Source of the DNA: Bdellovibrio sp. NC01
Lineage (GTDB): Bacteria; Bdellovibrionota; Bdellovibrionia; Bdellovibrionales; Bdellovibrionaceae
Length of the DNA stretch: 64,000 bases
Assembly: GCF_006874625.1 (NCBI RefSeq)
Contig: NZ_CP030034.1
Span: forward strand, 1,240,001 to 1,304,000
Direction: 5' to 3'
Shown here piece by piece: positions 8,715 through 16,906 of this stretch. The notes under the pieces are model-generated. The model was not told the origin of the DNA. It saw nothing but the letters and a program-made list of their open reading frames with translations, and ran no database searches. Position 1 is the stretch's first letter; every line of letters starts with the position of its first letter. A program made the translations under genes and the position numbers.

Positions 8715-9394
8715 TCGCTGCTATTTCCTGACTGCAGAAGTTTTCTAAAATCTTCCGGCAAAGGGGATTCGAATGTTTTTTCTTCGCCGGAAATTTTGAT
8801 CTTCAATTTGGCTGCGTGAAGAAACATACGATCCGTGTCATAGATCTTTGCCATACGAGAATTGTACTTAGGGTCCCCATAACGAGCATCCCCGATAATA
8901 CTGTGTTTTGCCATAGCACTGTGTTTGCGGATTTGATGCTGTCTTCCCGTCAGAAGTTTGACTTCAATCAAAGAAAAATATTTGGTGGCTTCAGTAACTT
9001 TATAATTCGTGCGGGCTTCGACGCGGTCCTTGGAAAGACCTTGCGGATTCTTGCGCCCTTCCGCTTTATCTGAAATTGGTAGAGTCCACGATTGATAATT
9101 TTCGTTTACGGGCATTGCTCCACGCAAAATAGCAAAATACGTTTTCTCGCAGGTATGAGCTTGAAACTGCTCGGCCAATTCACGGGATAACGTTGCATTC
9201 AGGGCAATCAGCAGTAACCCGCTGGTTTCTTTATCCAATCGGTGAACCGGGTGGATGTCTTGAAAAGTTCCCGTCTTCAATTGTTTGCGCAGAATCTGCG
9301 TCACGTCTTGAGGGTCGTTATGAACGCTGACACCTGCAGGCTTATCAATAACAATCCAGCCGGGTCCTTCTGCAATAATCGGTAAAGTCATCAT
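8711..9394 (-). CDS. RluA-family pseudouridine synthase
   Basis: About 227 residues from the chosen ATG. It isomerises uridine to pseudouridine in RNA. The family motif HRLDKETSGLLLIA, with the catalytic aspartate, is near residue 55, preceded by the typical opening IIAEGPGWIVIDKPAGVSVH. Further family features are LTGRQHQIRKH and IIGDARYGDP. No S4 domain is present. The frame extends 45 codons further upstream, but that part overlaps the divergent small gene at 9477 and reads like non-protein, so I start at ATG 9394. The target (rRNA or tRNA) cannot be told. The gene is coupled to the outer-membrane protein gene by an ATGA overlap. Confidence 0.9.
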   Translation of the reverse strand: MMTLPIIAEGPGWIVIDKPAGVSVHNDPQDVTQILRKQLKTGTFQDIHPVHRLDKETSGLLLIALNATLSRELAEQFQAHTCEKTYFAILRGAMPVNENYQSWTLPISDKAEGRKNPQGLSKDRVEARTNYKVTEATKYFSLIEVKLLTGRQHQIRKHSAMAKHSIIGDARYGDPKYNSRMAKIYDTDRMFLHAAKLKIKISGEEKTFESPLPEDFRKLLQSGNSSE

Positions 9395-9476
9395 GTTCTG
9401 ATTCTTAGCAAGAAGATGGCTTTTTGTGAATGAAAAGACCGACAGCACGTCAAAATAGAGTGGTGGAGGGCTTGTT

Positions 9477-9725
9477 ATGAACGAAAACATCCAAGAGTTC
9501 CTAAATTTTCTCGAACACGAAGATGACACCGACTATGGCGATTTCAAACGCGAAGTCGATCTGCATCTTTTAAGGCTCTCGGAAAGTTTAAGACCCCTCA
9601 GTAGCGAGCAGTTGTGGCGTCTACGCAAATTGCGTGAAGAACTATTGTGGATGTACCACGATGACGTTGAAGACATGCGCAGCCACCTTAAAGAGGAAAT
9701 TCCTCGTCTAGAACCGGGACTCTAG
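9477..9725 (+). CDS. Small conserved-looking hypothetical protein
   Basis: An 82-residue acidic, helical protein (LSSEQLWRLRKLREELLWMY, many D/E). GGAGG lies seven bases before the ATG, and composition fits a real gene. No family is recognised. It is divergent from the RluA-type gene and about 100 bp upstream of the parA-like gene on the same strand. Confidence 0.65.
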   Translation: MNENIQEFLNFLEHEDDTDYGDFKREVDLHLLRLSESLRPLSSEQLWRLRKLREELLWMYHDDVEDMRSHLKEEIPRLEPGL

Positions 9726-9822
9726 CGGGGAGTCCCCTCTAGCGACGCACCCTTTCCAAACACAATCTCATCCTTCGCATTTGCGCGAAATAAGGCTAGG
9801 CTTTCTGCATAAGGAGGTCTTT

Positions 9823-10752
9823 GTGTCATCACTTGCGCAACAAGAGTTCTGCATCACCCTGAGTGATCTTGCTTCCTTTCTGGAAATCACTCCCTCTGAA
9901 GCAAAGAAAAAAGCCGAAGAAATTTTAGCGAAAAAACTAAAATCGCCATGGCTTTTGCCAGAGGAAGTTCGCCAAGTCATGTTGGCTTCGGGTTACAAAT
10001 ACCCTCACAAAGTCATCTCGATCCAAATGTTGAAGGGCGGAGTTGCCAAGACGACCTCGGTTTTGAATATGGGCCTTCGCGCAGCCATGTACGGAGCGCG
10101 TGTGTTGTTCATTGACCTCGATCAACAGGCGAACTTGAGTTTTTCATTGGGCGTTGAAGACGAAAGCCTACCAGTTTGGGTTGATATCGTCGAAAAAAAG
10201 AAAAACATCGAAGAGTGCGTGCAATTTATCGAGCCGCATGTCGATTTGATTCCATCAAGTTTGAATAACTCAGTCTTAGATCGCGTTTTGATGAACTCAA
10301 ATCGCAATTGGGCGCAGGCGGTAAAATCGCCTCTAGAGAAGATTAAACACCGCTACGATCTGATTTTGATCGATACGGCTCCGTCTTTAAGTGCCACGAA
10401 TACGGCGGTCACGGTCGCCTCTGATGAGATCATTTTGCCTGTGAATCCTGACAAATTTGCCTTCTTAGGACTCGAAAAGAACCTGGGGGAATTGGAAGAT
10501 ATTAAATTAGATTTCGACCTGAACTTTACAAAGAAGATTTTGTTCACAAAGTTTGATGGGCGAGAAAACACCAGTCATGAACTTTTACAGAAGTGCATTG
10601 ATTCTTTTGAGGGTGACCTGATGAAGGGTTATATTCGAACATCCTCAGAGGTTAAAAACTCTGTACGCTCGGGAAAAAGCCTTTTTGCAGGTAAATCCCC
10701 AGTAAAAGCGGATTATGACTTTGTGACTCGTGAAGTACTTGGATTTACTTAA
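9823..10752 (+). CDS. ParA-like ATPase with an N-terminal helical/HTH-like domain
   Basis: A 309-residue ParA/Soj-type ATPase. It shows the deviant Walker A KGGVAKTT (about residues 72-79), Walker A' FIDLDQQAN and the Walker B region LILIDTAPSLSAT. An N-terminal segment of about 65 residues (CITLSDLASFLEITPSEAKK) resembles the HTH-bearing extension of ParA proteins that bind DNA. The start is GTG with AAGGAGG five bases upstream; an earlier TTG at 9781 is rejected because it precedes this strong site. No ParB follows. Instead there is a hypothetical gene 28 bp downstream, then bolA. The role may be cargo positioning or plasmid-like partitioning; the partner is unknown. Confidence 0.92.
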   Translation: MSSLAQQEFCITLSDLASFLEITPSEAKKKAEEILAKKLKSPWLLPEEVRQVMLASGYKYPHKVISIQMLKGGVAKTTSVLNMGLRAAMYGARVLFIDLDQQANLSFSLGVEDESLPVWVDIVEKKKNIEECVQFIEPHVDLIPSSLNNSVLDRVLMNSNRNWAQAVKSPLEKIKHRYDLILIDTAPSLSATNTAVTVASDEIILPVNPDKFAFLGLEKNLGELEDIKLDFDLNFTKKILFTKFDGRENTSHELLQKCIDSFEGDLMKGYIRTSSEVKNSVRSGKSLFAGKSPVKADYDFVTREVLGFT

Positions 10753-10780
10753 GACGTTTATGTCTAAAGGAAGGTGAGAT

Positions 10781-11398
10781 ATGCCAGATATTAGAAATTA
10801 CGAAGGTAAAAAGAAGAGTAAAGAAAATCACCACGGTAAGCATCACAATAAGCATGCGAAACGTCGCCTTCATCAAGAGGCGGATCACGGTGAAGAAATC
10901 ACTGATGACACTGAAATCAACGAACAGACAGCGGATATTATGGCAGAATCAGGCAAAAACAATAATGCAATGAACGAAGAAAACGACGCGATCAACACGG
11001 AAGCGCAAAATGAAGGTGTTCACGCTTCTTCTGGAAATCACCAAGGCAGCACCAACGCTGAGTCGACTTTCCAAGCGCAAAAAGAAATGATCAATGAAGG
11101 CGCTCCTGCTGATGGACAAGGTGACAAAGTTCACTTGCACTTCTACGGCAGTGAAGTGATCCGCGAAAAAGCTCCTAAAGTGATGGAAATCGCTGACACA
11201 GTAGCTGACGAGTGGGTGAAAGACGGTCAATTCGAAGGTCTTCCACTGGGTAATCCTTTGGCGCAAATGGCAGCGGCTAAAGTTTTGCGCAAAGCTAAAG
11301 ACGTCGAAAAGAAATTGGAAGAAAAAGGCGTTTTCGCAATGGCGAAGATGGGTCTTGAGTACGCGAAGTCAGAAATCGAAAAAAGAAAAAAGCACTAG
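10781..11398 (+). CDS. Hypothetical acidic/His-rich protein downstream of parA
   Basis: A 205-residue protein. The first 35 residues are basic and His/Lys-rich (HHGKHHNKHAKRRLHQ), then comes a disordered acidic N/E/Q/D-rich stretch. A folded part from about residue 115 begins KVHLHFYGSEVIREKAPKVM and ends in a charged helix. No family is recognised. AAGGAAGGTGAG lies before the ATG. Its place directly after the ParA gene, where parB would usually sit, suggests it could be the ParA partner or cargo adaptor. That is inference. Confidence 0.75.
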   Translation: MPDIRNYEGKKKSKENHHGKHHNKHAKRRLHQEADHGEEITDDTEINEQTADIMAESGKNNNAMNEENDAINTEAQNEGVHASSGNHQGSTNAESTFQAQKEMINEGAPADGQGDKVHLHFYGSEVIREKAPKVMEIADTVADEWVKDGQFEGLPLGNPLAQMAAAKVLRKAKDVEKKLEEKGVFAMAKMGLEYAKSEIEKRKKH

Positions 11399-11402
11399 AT
11401 AA

Positions 11403-11720
11403 ATGACAGCTCGCGAACTACGTATTCGAGAAATTATTGAAGGCTCTCTGCATCCGACTCTTCTTGAGATCGAAAACGAGAGCCACATGCACTCTGGGCC
11501 CGGCAGCGAGACTCATTTTAAAGTCTTAGTCGTGGCTCCGGCCTTCGAGGGGAAATCCCGCATTGATCGTCAGCGCATGGTCAATGATCTATTAAAAAAC
11601 GAAATGCAAACAGGCCTGCACGCCTTAACGCAAAGAGCATTAACGCCTCAAGAATTTGAAAATCAAAAAGATGCTTTGAATTTTATTTCGCCAGAATGTC
11701 GCGGTGGTAGCAAAAGGTAG
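11403..11720 (+). CDS. bolA: BolA-family protein
   Basis: A 105-residue BolA-fold protein. It carries the family core: an N-terminal helix RIREIIEGSL, the loop ENESHMHSGPGSETHFKVLV and the helix FEGKSRIDRQRMVNDLL. The conserved histidine-containing loop links BolA proteins to [2Fe-2S] partners such as monothiol glutaredoxins. The gene starts 4 bp after the upstream hypothetical gene, so the parA, hypothetical and bolA genes probably form one transcript. Confidence 0.93.
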   Translation: MTARELRIREIIEGSLHPTLLEIENESHMHSGPGSETHFKVLVVAPAFEGKSRIDRQRMVNDLLKNEMQTGLHALTQRALTPQEFENQKDALNFISPECRGGSKR

Positions 11721-11731
11721 GGTTGGTCTAC

Positions 11732-11750
11732 ACTTCGACTTCGTCGAAGT
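11732..11750. terminator. Hairpin between convergent bolA and a small gene
   Basis: ACTTCGA and TCGAAGT pair around a 5-nt loop (CTTCG) in the short space between two convergent genes. There is no strong T-run, so terminator function is likely but not certain. Confidence 0.5.
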
Positions 11751-11758
11751 AGCACTGA

Positions 11759-12004
11759 CTATTCTTCGAACGCGGCAAGTTTAGATTTTAGCTCGCCCAA
11801 GAGTTTTTTCACTTCATGAAGCTGCTCTTCTTCAGGGGAAACCTTCGTCGCCATTTGCTCCGTCAGCACTTCCCAAGTGTCTAAGGCTTGTTTCAAATCA
11901 GAGTTAAGGTTCCCGAATAAGGACTTGCGAGAGCCTTCTTTCGGGCTCTCTTTGGCGCTAGGGGCCAATGATTCGGGTTGTTTCTCTAAGATGTCATCAC
12001 TCAT
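11759..12004 (-). CDS. Small hypothetical protein with helical C-terminus
   Basis: An 81-residue protein. The N-terminal third is polar and probably disordered (SAKESPKEGSRKS). The rest is helical, with a coiled-coil-like end (EEEQLHEVKKLLGELKSKLA). No family is recognised. It is divergent from ettA and convergent with bolA. Confidence 0.6.
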   Translation of the reverse strand: MSDDILEKQPESLAPSAKESPKEGSRKSLFGNLNSDLKQALDTWEVLTEQMATKVSPEEEQLHEVKKLLGELKSKLAAFEE

Positions 12005-12101
12005 TATGCTTAAAAACTATCCAGTTTTAACTATCGAAGCCGCTTCGTGCGTCTCTTCTACTTCTTGTGGAAGGGCGATAGTGTCTTCAAATGAACTCCA
12101 T

Positions 12102-12129
12102 TTGACAAGTACTTTCAGCCTGATAAATT
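12102..12129 (+). promoter_or_regulatory. Sigma-70-type promoter of ettA
   Basis: TTGACA (12102-12107) and TAAATT (12124-12129) are 16 bp apart and lie about 35 bp before the ettA start codon. The match to the consensus -35 is perfect. Confidence 0.6.
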
Positions 12130-12164
12130 GCTGATTTTATACTTGAACCTAGGAGAGCGACATC

Positions 12165-13835
12165 ATGTCTCAAGAGATTATCTACACAATGAAAGGTGTA
12201 AGTAAAGTATATCCTCCACAACGTTACGTTTTGAAGGACATTTATCTTTCTTACTTTTACGGCGCAAAGATCGGCGTTCTTGGTTTGAACGGTTCTGGTA
12301 AATCCACTTTGCTTAGAATTATGGCAGGCGTAGATAAAGATTTTATCGGCGAAGCTTTCCCTTCGAAAACAATGAAGGTGGGTTACTTCGAGCAAGAACC
12401 ACAATTGGATAACAACCTGACTGTGAAAGAAAATATCTTCGCAGGTATGGGCGAACTTCCAAAAGTGATGGCCGAATACAACGCGATCAACGATAAATTC
12501 GCAGATCCAGATTTGGATCCAGATGAGATGAATAAACTCATCGAAAAACAAGGTGCACTTCAAGAAAAGCTAGATGCGTTGGGCGCGTGGGATGTCGATC
12601 AAAAGATCGAAATCGTGATGGATGCTCTTCGTTGTCCAGATGGCGACATGGCTGTCACAAATCTATCGGGTGGTGAAAAACGCCGTGTGGCTTTGGCGCG
12701 CTTGATTATGTCTGAACCAGATATCTTGTTATTGGACGAGCCTACGAATCACTTGGACGCAGAATCAGTGGCGTGGCTTGAGCAATATCTTTCTAAGTTC
12801 CCAGGCACAGTGATCGCCGTAACCCATGACCGTTATTTCCTAGATAACGTTGCGGGTTGGATTTTGGAATTGGATCGCGGTGAAGGTATTCCTTGGAAAG
12901 GGAACTATACTTCATGGTTGGAACAAAAAGATAAACGTACAGCGGCTGAACAAAAAGATCAGGCTCGCAAAGCGAAAACTCTTGAAAGAGAGTTGGATTG
13001 GATTCGTCAAGGCGCGAAAGCTCGTCAGGCGAAATCAAAAGCCCGTATCTCTAACTACGAAAATCTATTGAAAGAAGCATCTCCAGAGAAAATCCAAGAG
13101 ATGTCTATCTATATCCCACCGGGACCTCGTTTGGGTGATATCGTTGTGGAAGCAAAAGGCATCACAAAAGCCTACGACCACAAAGTGTTGCTTGATGATG
13201 TGAGCTTCACAATTCCAAAAGGTGCGATCGTGGGTGTTATCGGACCGAACGGTGTCGGTAAATCAACGTTGTTCCGTATGATTACTGGTAAAGAGTCGCC
13301 AGATAAAGGAACTTTCAAAGTTGGTGAAACTGTGAAGATTGCTTACGTGGATCAAACGCGTGAGACATTGGATCCGAATAAATCTATTTTCGAAGAGCTT
13401 TCTGGTGGCGCTGATGTGATCCAGTTAGGTACTCGCGAAATCAACTCTCGTCAGTACGTTTCATGGTTTAACTTCTCGGGTTCTGACCAACAAAAGAAAG
13501 TCGGTCAATTGTCGGGTGGTGAGCGTAACCGTGTGAACATGGCGAAAATCTTGAAGCAAGGTGCAAATCTTCTTCTTCTGGATGAGCCAACGAATGATTT
13601 GGACGTCAACACAATGCGTGCGCTTGAAGAAGCGTTGCTTGAGTTCGGTGGATCTGCTGTGGTGATCTCGCATGATCGCTGGTTCTTGGACCGCGTCTGC
13701 ACACACATCATGGCCTTCGAGGGTGAATCAAAAATTGAATTCTTCCCTGGAAACTTCTCTGAATACGAAGAAGACCGCAAAAAACGCCTTGGCGAAAATG
13801 CAGGTCCGAAACGTATTAGATTTAAAATGATCTAA
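12165..13835 (+). CDS. ettA: ABC-F protein EttA, energy-dependent translational throttle
   Basis: A 556-residue ABC-F ATPase, the same size as E. coli EttA. It has two nucleotide-binding domains: Walker A GLNGSGKST, then signature LSGGEKRRVALARL with DEPTNHLD; and the second Walker A GPNGVGKST, LSGGERNRVNMAKI and DEPTNDLD. The family-specific linker (RELDWIRQGAKARQAKSKAR) and ends (MSQEIIYTMKGVSKVYPP; KKRLGENAGPKRIRFKM) identify EttA rather than other ABC-F proteins. It binds the ribosomal E site and gates early elongation according to energy state. It has its own promoter and terminator. Confidence 0.96.
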   Translation: MSQEIIYTMKGVSKVYPPQRYVLKDIYLSYFYGAKIGVLGLNGSGKSTLLRIMAGVDKDFIGEAFPSKTMKVGYFEQEPQLDNNLTVKENIFAGMGELPKVMAEYNAINDKFADPDLDPDEMNKLIEKQGALQEKLDALGAWDVDQKIEIVMDALRCPDGDMAVTNLSGGEKRRVALARLIMSEPDILLLDEPTNHLDAESVAWLEQYLSKFPGTVIAVTHDRYFLDNVAGWILELDRGEGIPWKGNYTSWLEQKDKRTAAEQKDQARKAKTLERELDWIRQGAKARQAKSKARISNYENLLKEASPEKIQEMSIYIPPGPRLGDIVVEAKGITKAYDHKVLLDDVSFTIPKGAIVGVIGPNGVGKSTLFRMITGKESPDKGTFKVGETVKIAYVDQTRETLDPNKSIFEELSGGADVIQLGTREINSRQYVSWFNFSGSDQQKKVGQLSGGERNRVNMAKILKQGANLLLLDEPTNDLDVNTMRALEEALLEFGGSAVVISHDRWFLDRVCTHIMAFEGESKIEFFPGNFSEYEEDRKKRLGENAGPKRIRFKMI

Positions 13836-13839
13836 AAGA

Positions 13840-13866
13840 AAAAGGAGTCGCAAGACTCCTTTTTTA
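13840..13866. terminator. Rho-independent terminator after ettA
   Basis: AAAAGGAGTC pairs with GACTCCTTTT around a GCAA loop and is followed by a T-run. The A-rich left side allows it to act also for the convergent histidine kinase gene. A near-copy of the inner stem and loop (GAGTC-GCAA-GACTC) recurs at 45510. Confidence 0.9.
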
Positions 13867-13872
13867 TTTTCA

Positions 13873-15144
13873 TTATTGAGCAAGGGGAATACGGAGAGTG
13901 ACTTTGGTGCCTCGTGGATTATTCCCCCGAGCTTCCTCTTTAGAAGTGATATCAATGCTTCCGCCCATCATGGTCAAATATTCTTTCACCAACGGCATTC
14001 CATAGCCGGTGCCTTTTTCCCCATGAGTGCCCGCACGAGTTGTGATGGCATCAAGGCTGAAGATCTTTTCTAACAAAGGTTCAGGCATGCCGACGCCATA
14101 GTCTTGGATTTCGATCACGGCTAAGGATTCAGCCGGGTAGGCGCGCAGATCAATGCGATCCCCGGGGTGCGAGAATTTCACAGCGTTATTTAAGAGATTT
14201 GCTAAAACGACGTTGCTTAGAATCGTTTTTTCGCCATTCACGAGCATTTTATCGCGGGTCAGATCCAGCGCGATCTTAATACCTTTTTGCGTTGCAACGG
14301 CTTCAGTCTTTTCTAAAACCTCATGCAGAACAATCGCAACCGACACCGGTTTCAGTGGCATCGCAGCTTTACCGTCCTTCACTGACTTCAAATGGCGAAC
14401 CTGGGTCAATAGACTATTAATGTCGTTCACGGCGCGTTCCATCTTGTCCAGTTCAAGCGTCATAGGGGTCGCTTGCTCCTGGTCTTCACGGGCCTTCACT
14501 AAATTATAGGTCATCGATGATAGCGTATTTGCGACGTCATGCAGAAGAACGCGTAAGAGGTTTTCGACGTCCATATTCTGCTCTTGCATGCGTTTAACGT
14601 ATTTTTGCTCACCTCTTATATAGAGGTGAGTTGTCACTGCTGCAAAAAGTAAGAATGTACAGACGTTAAAACTCTTTTCGAAATTGTAGTTCCCGTATTG
14701 CGCCACGACGTTGACGCCGCCACCTTGCTGTCTAAGGAGCCAGAACCATATCATCGTGGCAAGCACGATAACGTAGCCTGTGATGGCGCCACGCACTTTC
14801 AATAAGACGCCCATAACTAACGGGACGGCTGCAAGCCAGAAAATTCCTGGTGCCTCTACTCCGCCTGACAAATAAAGAAAATATATAAGGACGCCTGTCG
14901 CAAGACTGCTGCAAGTCATCGCAGCATAGGTATAGCTTTTAAAACCATACAGACAGAGTGGTGGGATTAAAGCCGTCGCGAACCACAGCGATAGCAAGCC
15001 TGGATTGTAAGTAGAGACGTGGTATTCGAAGTTGAACTTGATGAGGTAGACGCTAGAAATAGCCAAGCAGATGAAATAGATCATCTTTAAATAACGGAGG
15101 CGTTTCTGTTGAGCTTCCTCAGCTGTGATTCTGAATTCGAACAT
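13873..15144 (-). CDS. Membrane-bound sensor histidine kinase
   Basis: A 423-residue sensor kinase. Residues about 20-175 contain six predicted membrane helices with almost no loops, so the sensor is probably the membrane domain itself. The phosphoacceptor region is LLRVLLHDVANTLSS, with H202. The ATPase domain shows the N box NLLNNAVKFSH, G1 box DYGVGMP and G2 box GTGYGMPLVKEYL. No HAMP or receiver domain is seen. No response regulator is adjacent, so it is an orphan in this window. It converges on ettA at the shared terminator. Confidence 0.9.
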   Translation of the reverse strand: MFEFRITAEEAQQKRLRYLKMIYFICLAISSVYLIKFNFEYHVSTYNPGLLSLWFATALIPPLCLYGFKSYTYAAMTCSSLATGVLIYFLYLSGGVEAPGIFWLAAVPLVMGVLLKVRGAITGYVIVLATMIWFWLLRQQGGGVNVVAQYGNYNFEKSFNVCTFLLFAAVTTHLYIRGEQKYVKRMQEQNMDVENLLRVLLHDVANTLSSMTYNLVKAREDQEQATPMTLELDKMERAVNDINSLLTQVRHLKSVKDGKAAMPLKPVSVAIVLHEVLEKTEAVATQKGIKIALDLTRDKMLVNGEKTILSNVVLANLLNNAVKFSHPGDRIDLRAYPAESLAVIEIQDYGVGMPEPLLEKIFSLDAITTRAGTHGEKGTGYGMPLVKEYLTMMGGSIDITSKEEARGNNPRGTKVTLRIPLAQ

Positions 15145-15259
15145 CTTAGTTGTGATTCTAGTCCTCTTCCGGGTTTATATCGGCATAAGCAGGACTCGAC
15201 GGAAGAGGATTATCTTATATGTAATGTTGGGAGTGTCTCGAGATGAAACGGTCTTCTTA

Positions 15260-15664
15260 TTATTTAGTGAAGATCGCTTTCAAACTTTCGTAGTGAGCTT
15301 TCAGCTCGATGAACTGCTGGGTATTGCCACCACGGTCAGGGTGGAGGATCAAAGCAGCCTGGCGGAACGCTTTTTTCAATTCGCTTTCGCTATAACCCTC
15401 TGAAAGATCATGGATCCAAGTCTTTAGAAACTCGAAAGACTGACGTTGTGCCGTCGAGAAAGAGTGCGGTTTTCTTTGAGGACGAACTTTCGGCGCTGCA
15501 TATTGTCCACGGGGTTTTTGAAATTCGAAGCGACCGATATGGCCCATAAGATAGGCTAGGTTTGCAGGGTCGGCGCTCATCTCAGAGGAGAAATTCACTT
15601 GGGAACCAGTCCCTTCGTTCATCTTTTCCTTCAGAATTTGTTTGAAGCTCGTCTGAAAACTCAT
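15260..15664 (-). CDS. Small J-domain (DnaJ-like) protein
   Basis: A 134-residue protein. The C-terminal 55 residues form a J domain with the HPD motif (ALILHPDRGGNTQQF) and the final helix of that fold. The N-terminal part is not recognised and has no glycine-rich or zinc region, so this is a class III J protein that would stimulate an Hsp70 for a specific client. It is divergent from the SWIB gene across an intergenic space full of GGGAAA-type repeats. Confidence 0.88.
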   Translation of the reverse strand: MSFQTSFKQILKEKMNEGTGSQVNFSSEMSADPANLAYLMGHIGRFEFQKPRGQYAAPKVRPQRKPHSFSTAQRQSFEFLKTWIHDLSEGYSESELKKAFRQAALILHPDRGGNTQQFIELKAHYESLKAIFTK

Positions 15665-15714
15665 GCTTTTCTCTTCGGAAGAAGCGTGATTTGCACGAGT
15701 CTAGAGCTGTTTCA

Positions 15715-15798
15715 AGAGGGAAAATCGCTACAAAAGAGCAATTTTCAGAGGGGAAATGGCCGTTTTCCCTCTAGGAAAGCGCTTTTCCCGAGGGAAAA
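15715..15798. promoter_or_regulatory. Array of GAGGGAAA half-sites between the J-domain and SWIB genes
   Basis: Five copies of GAGGGAAA or a close variant lie in mixed orientation. The two forward copies are at 15715 and 15747. One inverted copy is at 15763-15772. The last pair forms the perfect palindrome TTTTCCCGAGGGAAAA (15783-15798). Copies two and three form a larger inverted repeat, and GGAAAGCGCTTTTCC sits between. This looks like a multi-site operator; the binding protein is unknown. Confidence 0.5.
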
Positions 15799-15800
15799 AC

Positions 15801-15832
15801 AAAAAAAATGCATAAGGCTTGCATTTTTTTTT
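15801..15832. terminator. Strong hairpin with flanking A- and T-runs upstream of the SWIB promoter
   Basis: AAAAAAAATGCA pairs with TGCATTTTTTTT around a 7-nt loop. It is shaped like a bidirectional terminator but lies in a divergent intergenic region. It may insulate the SWIB promoter or end a short RNA. Confidence 0.6.
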
Positions 15833-15859
15833 GGACAAACGCCTGGACTTAGATACACA
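15831..15859 (+). promoter_or_regulatory. Probable promoter of the SWIB gene
   Basis: TTGGAC (15831-15836) and TACACA (15854-15859) are 17 bp apart and lie about 50 bp before the SWIB start. Moderate match only. Confidence 0.4.
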
Positions 15860-15909
15860 CTAAGCTCATTCGAGAGTAACAAGACAATAATCCTAACGGA
15901 GGAATTACA

Positions 15910-16314
15910 ATGGCAAAAGCCGCTAAGAAAGCTACTACTAAGAAAGCTGCAGCTAAAAAAGCTGCTCCAAAAAAAGCTGCAACTAAAAAAGCTGCTGCTC
16001 CTAAAAAAGCCGCTGCTAAAAAAGCTGCTCCAAAAGCAAAAGCTCCAAAAGCTAAATCTGCTCGTAAACCAAACGCAGCATTCATGAAAGCTTTGACTCC
16101 ATCTGCAGCTTTGGCAGCAGTTGTTGGCGCTTCTCCACTTCCACGCACTGAAGTTGTTAAAAAACTTTGGGCTTACATCAAGAAGAACAATCTTCAAGAT
16201 TCTAAAAACAAAAGAAACATCAATGCTGATGCGAAACTTAAAGAAGTTTTCGGTGGCAAAACTACAGTTTCTATGTTCGACATGACTAAATTGGTTTCTA
16301 AACACCTTAAGTAA
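15910..16314 (+). CDS. SWIB/MDM2-domain protein with a histone H1-like K/A tail
   Basis: A 134-residue protein. Residues 1-55 are repeats of K, A and P (AKKAAPKKAATKKAA), like the DNA-binding tail of histone H1 or Hc1/Hc2-type proteins. Residues about 60-134 are a SWIB domain: TPSAALAAVVGASPLPRTEV, then VVKKLWAYIKKNNLQDSKN and a C-terminal MFDMTKLVSKHL. Bacterial SWIB proteins are known mainly from chlamydiae and some others, where a role in chromatin or DNA topology is suspected. GGAGG lies seven bases before the ATG, a probable promoter and an operator-like array are upstream, and a terminator follows. Confidence 0.9.
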   Translation: MAKAAKKATTKKAAAKKAAPKKAATKKAAAPKKAAAKKAAPKAKAPKAKSARKPNAAFMKALTPSAALAAVVGASPLPRTEVVKKLWAYIKKNNLQDSKNKRNINADAKLKEVFGGKTTVSMFDMTKLVSKHLK

Positions 16315-16345
16315 TTAGGGTCTTAGATTAACTAAGTCATAAAAG

Positions 16346-16377
16346 AAACCCAGGGATAAACCCCTGGGTTTTTTTAT
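16346..16377 (+). terminator. Rho-independent terminator after the SWIB gene
   Basis: AACCCAGGG pairs with CCCTGGGTT around a short A-rich loop and runs into seven T residues. Confidence 0.9.
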
Positions 16378-16394
16378 TTCGTCATTGCTATGGG

Positions 16395-16517
16395 GGATGA
16401 TGAAAATGGCCCGATCGACTGCGTTGTCGGGGCTTTTCCTTCTCTCCGACGTGGCGCTGCCACGCCTCCGTTTCGAAAAAGCCCCTCCGCCTTGCGCTCG
16501 AACCATTTTGATCATCC
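16395..16517. repeat. 123-bp hairpin repeat, copy 1
   Basis: It is bounded by arms GGATGATGAAAATGG and CCATTTTGATCATCC. The interior holds CGACTGCGTTGTCGGG, the hairpin GTGGCGCTGCCAC and CCTCCGCCTTGCGCT. A second copy of identical length lies at 17673-17795, on the other side of the methionine aminopeptidase gene. The outer arms differ in sequence but still pair. The rest of the gene-free stretch 16518-16906 is T-rich. It contains a further 8-bp inverted repeat (TGCGGGGG near 16523 with CCCCCGCA near 16645) but no convincing gene. Confidence 0.8.
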
Positions 16518-16906
16518 TAATCTTGCGGGGGTAGGTCTTTCTTAGTTTAAGGGTATCTTCGTAGTTTCTTGTCTTTTCTGGCTGGTGCTTCGCACTCCGC
16601 TTTTCTTTTTGGCTTGGCCAATATCGCTTCGCTCTATTGTTGCCCCCGCATTTTAGCTCTTTGTCTTCAGTGCTCTTGTTGTTGGGGGCTGGTGCATGCG
16701 ATGGGGCGTTAGAATTGAATCTGATCTTGGCTTCTTTAGGTGTGGCTTCGTTTATATTTAATTAGGGTGGTTAGTACGCTTGGTTTTTGGGTTTTTGTGA
16801 GGGGTTTTTGCCTCTCTTTAGTCTGTTTTTTCATTCTTATGTCATAGGGTGTGGGTTGGTTACGCTCTGCTTTGAGTTGTAGGTGGTTTGTGGTATAGGT
16901 TTTGTC

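Noticed and set aside
9395-9529. 45-codon upstream extension of the RluA-type gene
   Set aside because: It overlaps the well-supported divergent gene at 9477 and its sequence does not resemble the family N-terminus. The family start fits ATG 9394.
15745-16305. Long minus-strand frames opposite the SWIB gene
   Set aside because: They are low-complexity mirror images of the K/A repeats on the plus strand. The SWIB frame has a ribosome-binding site, domain match and terminator.
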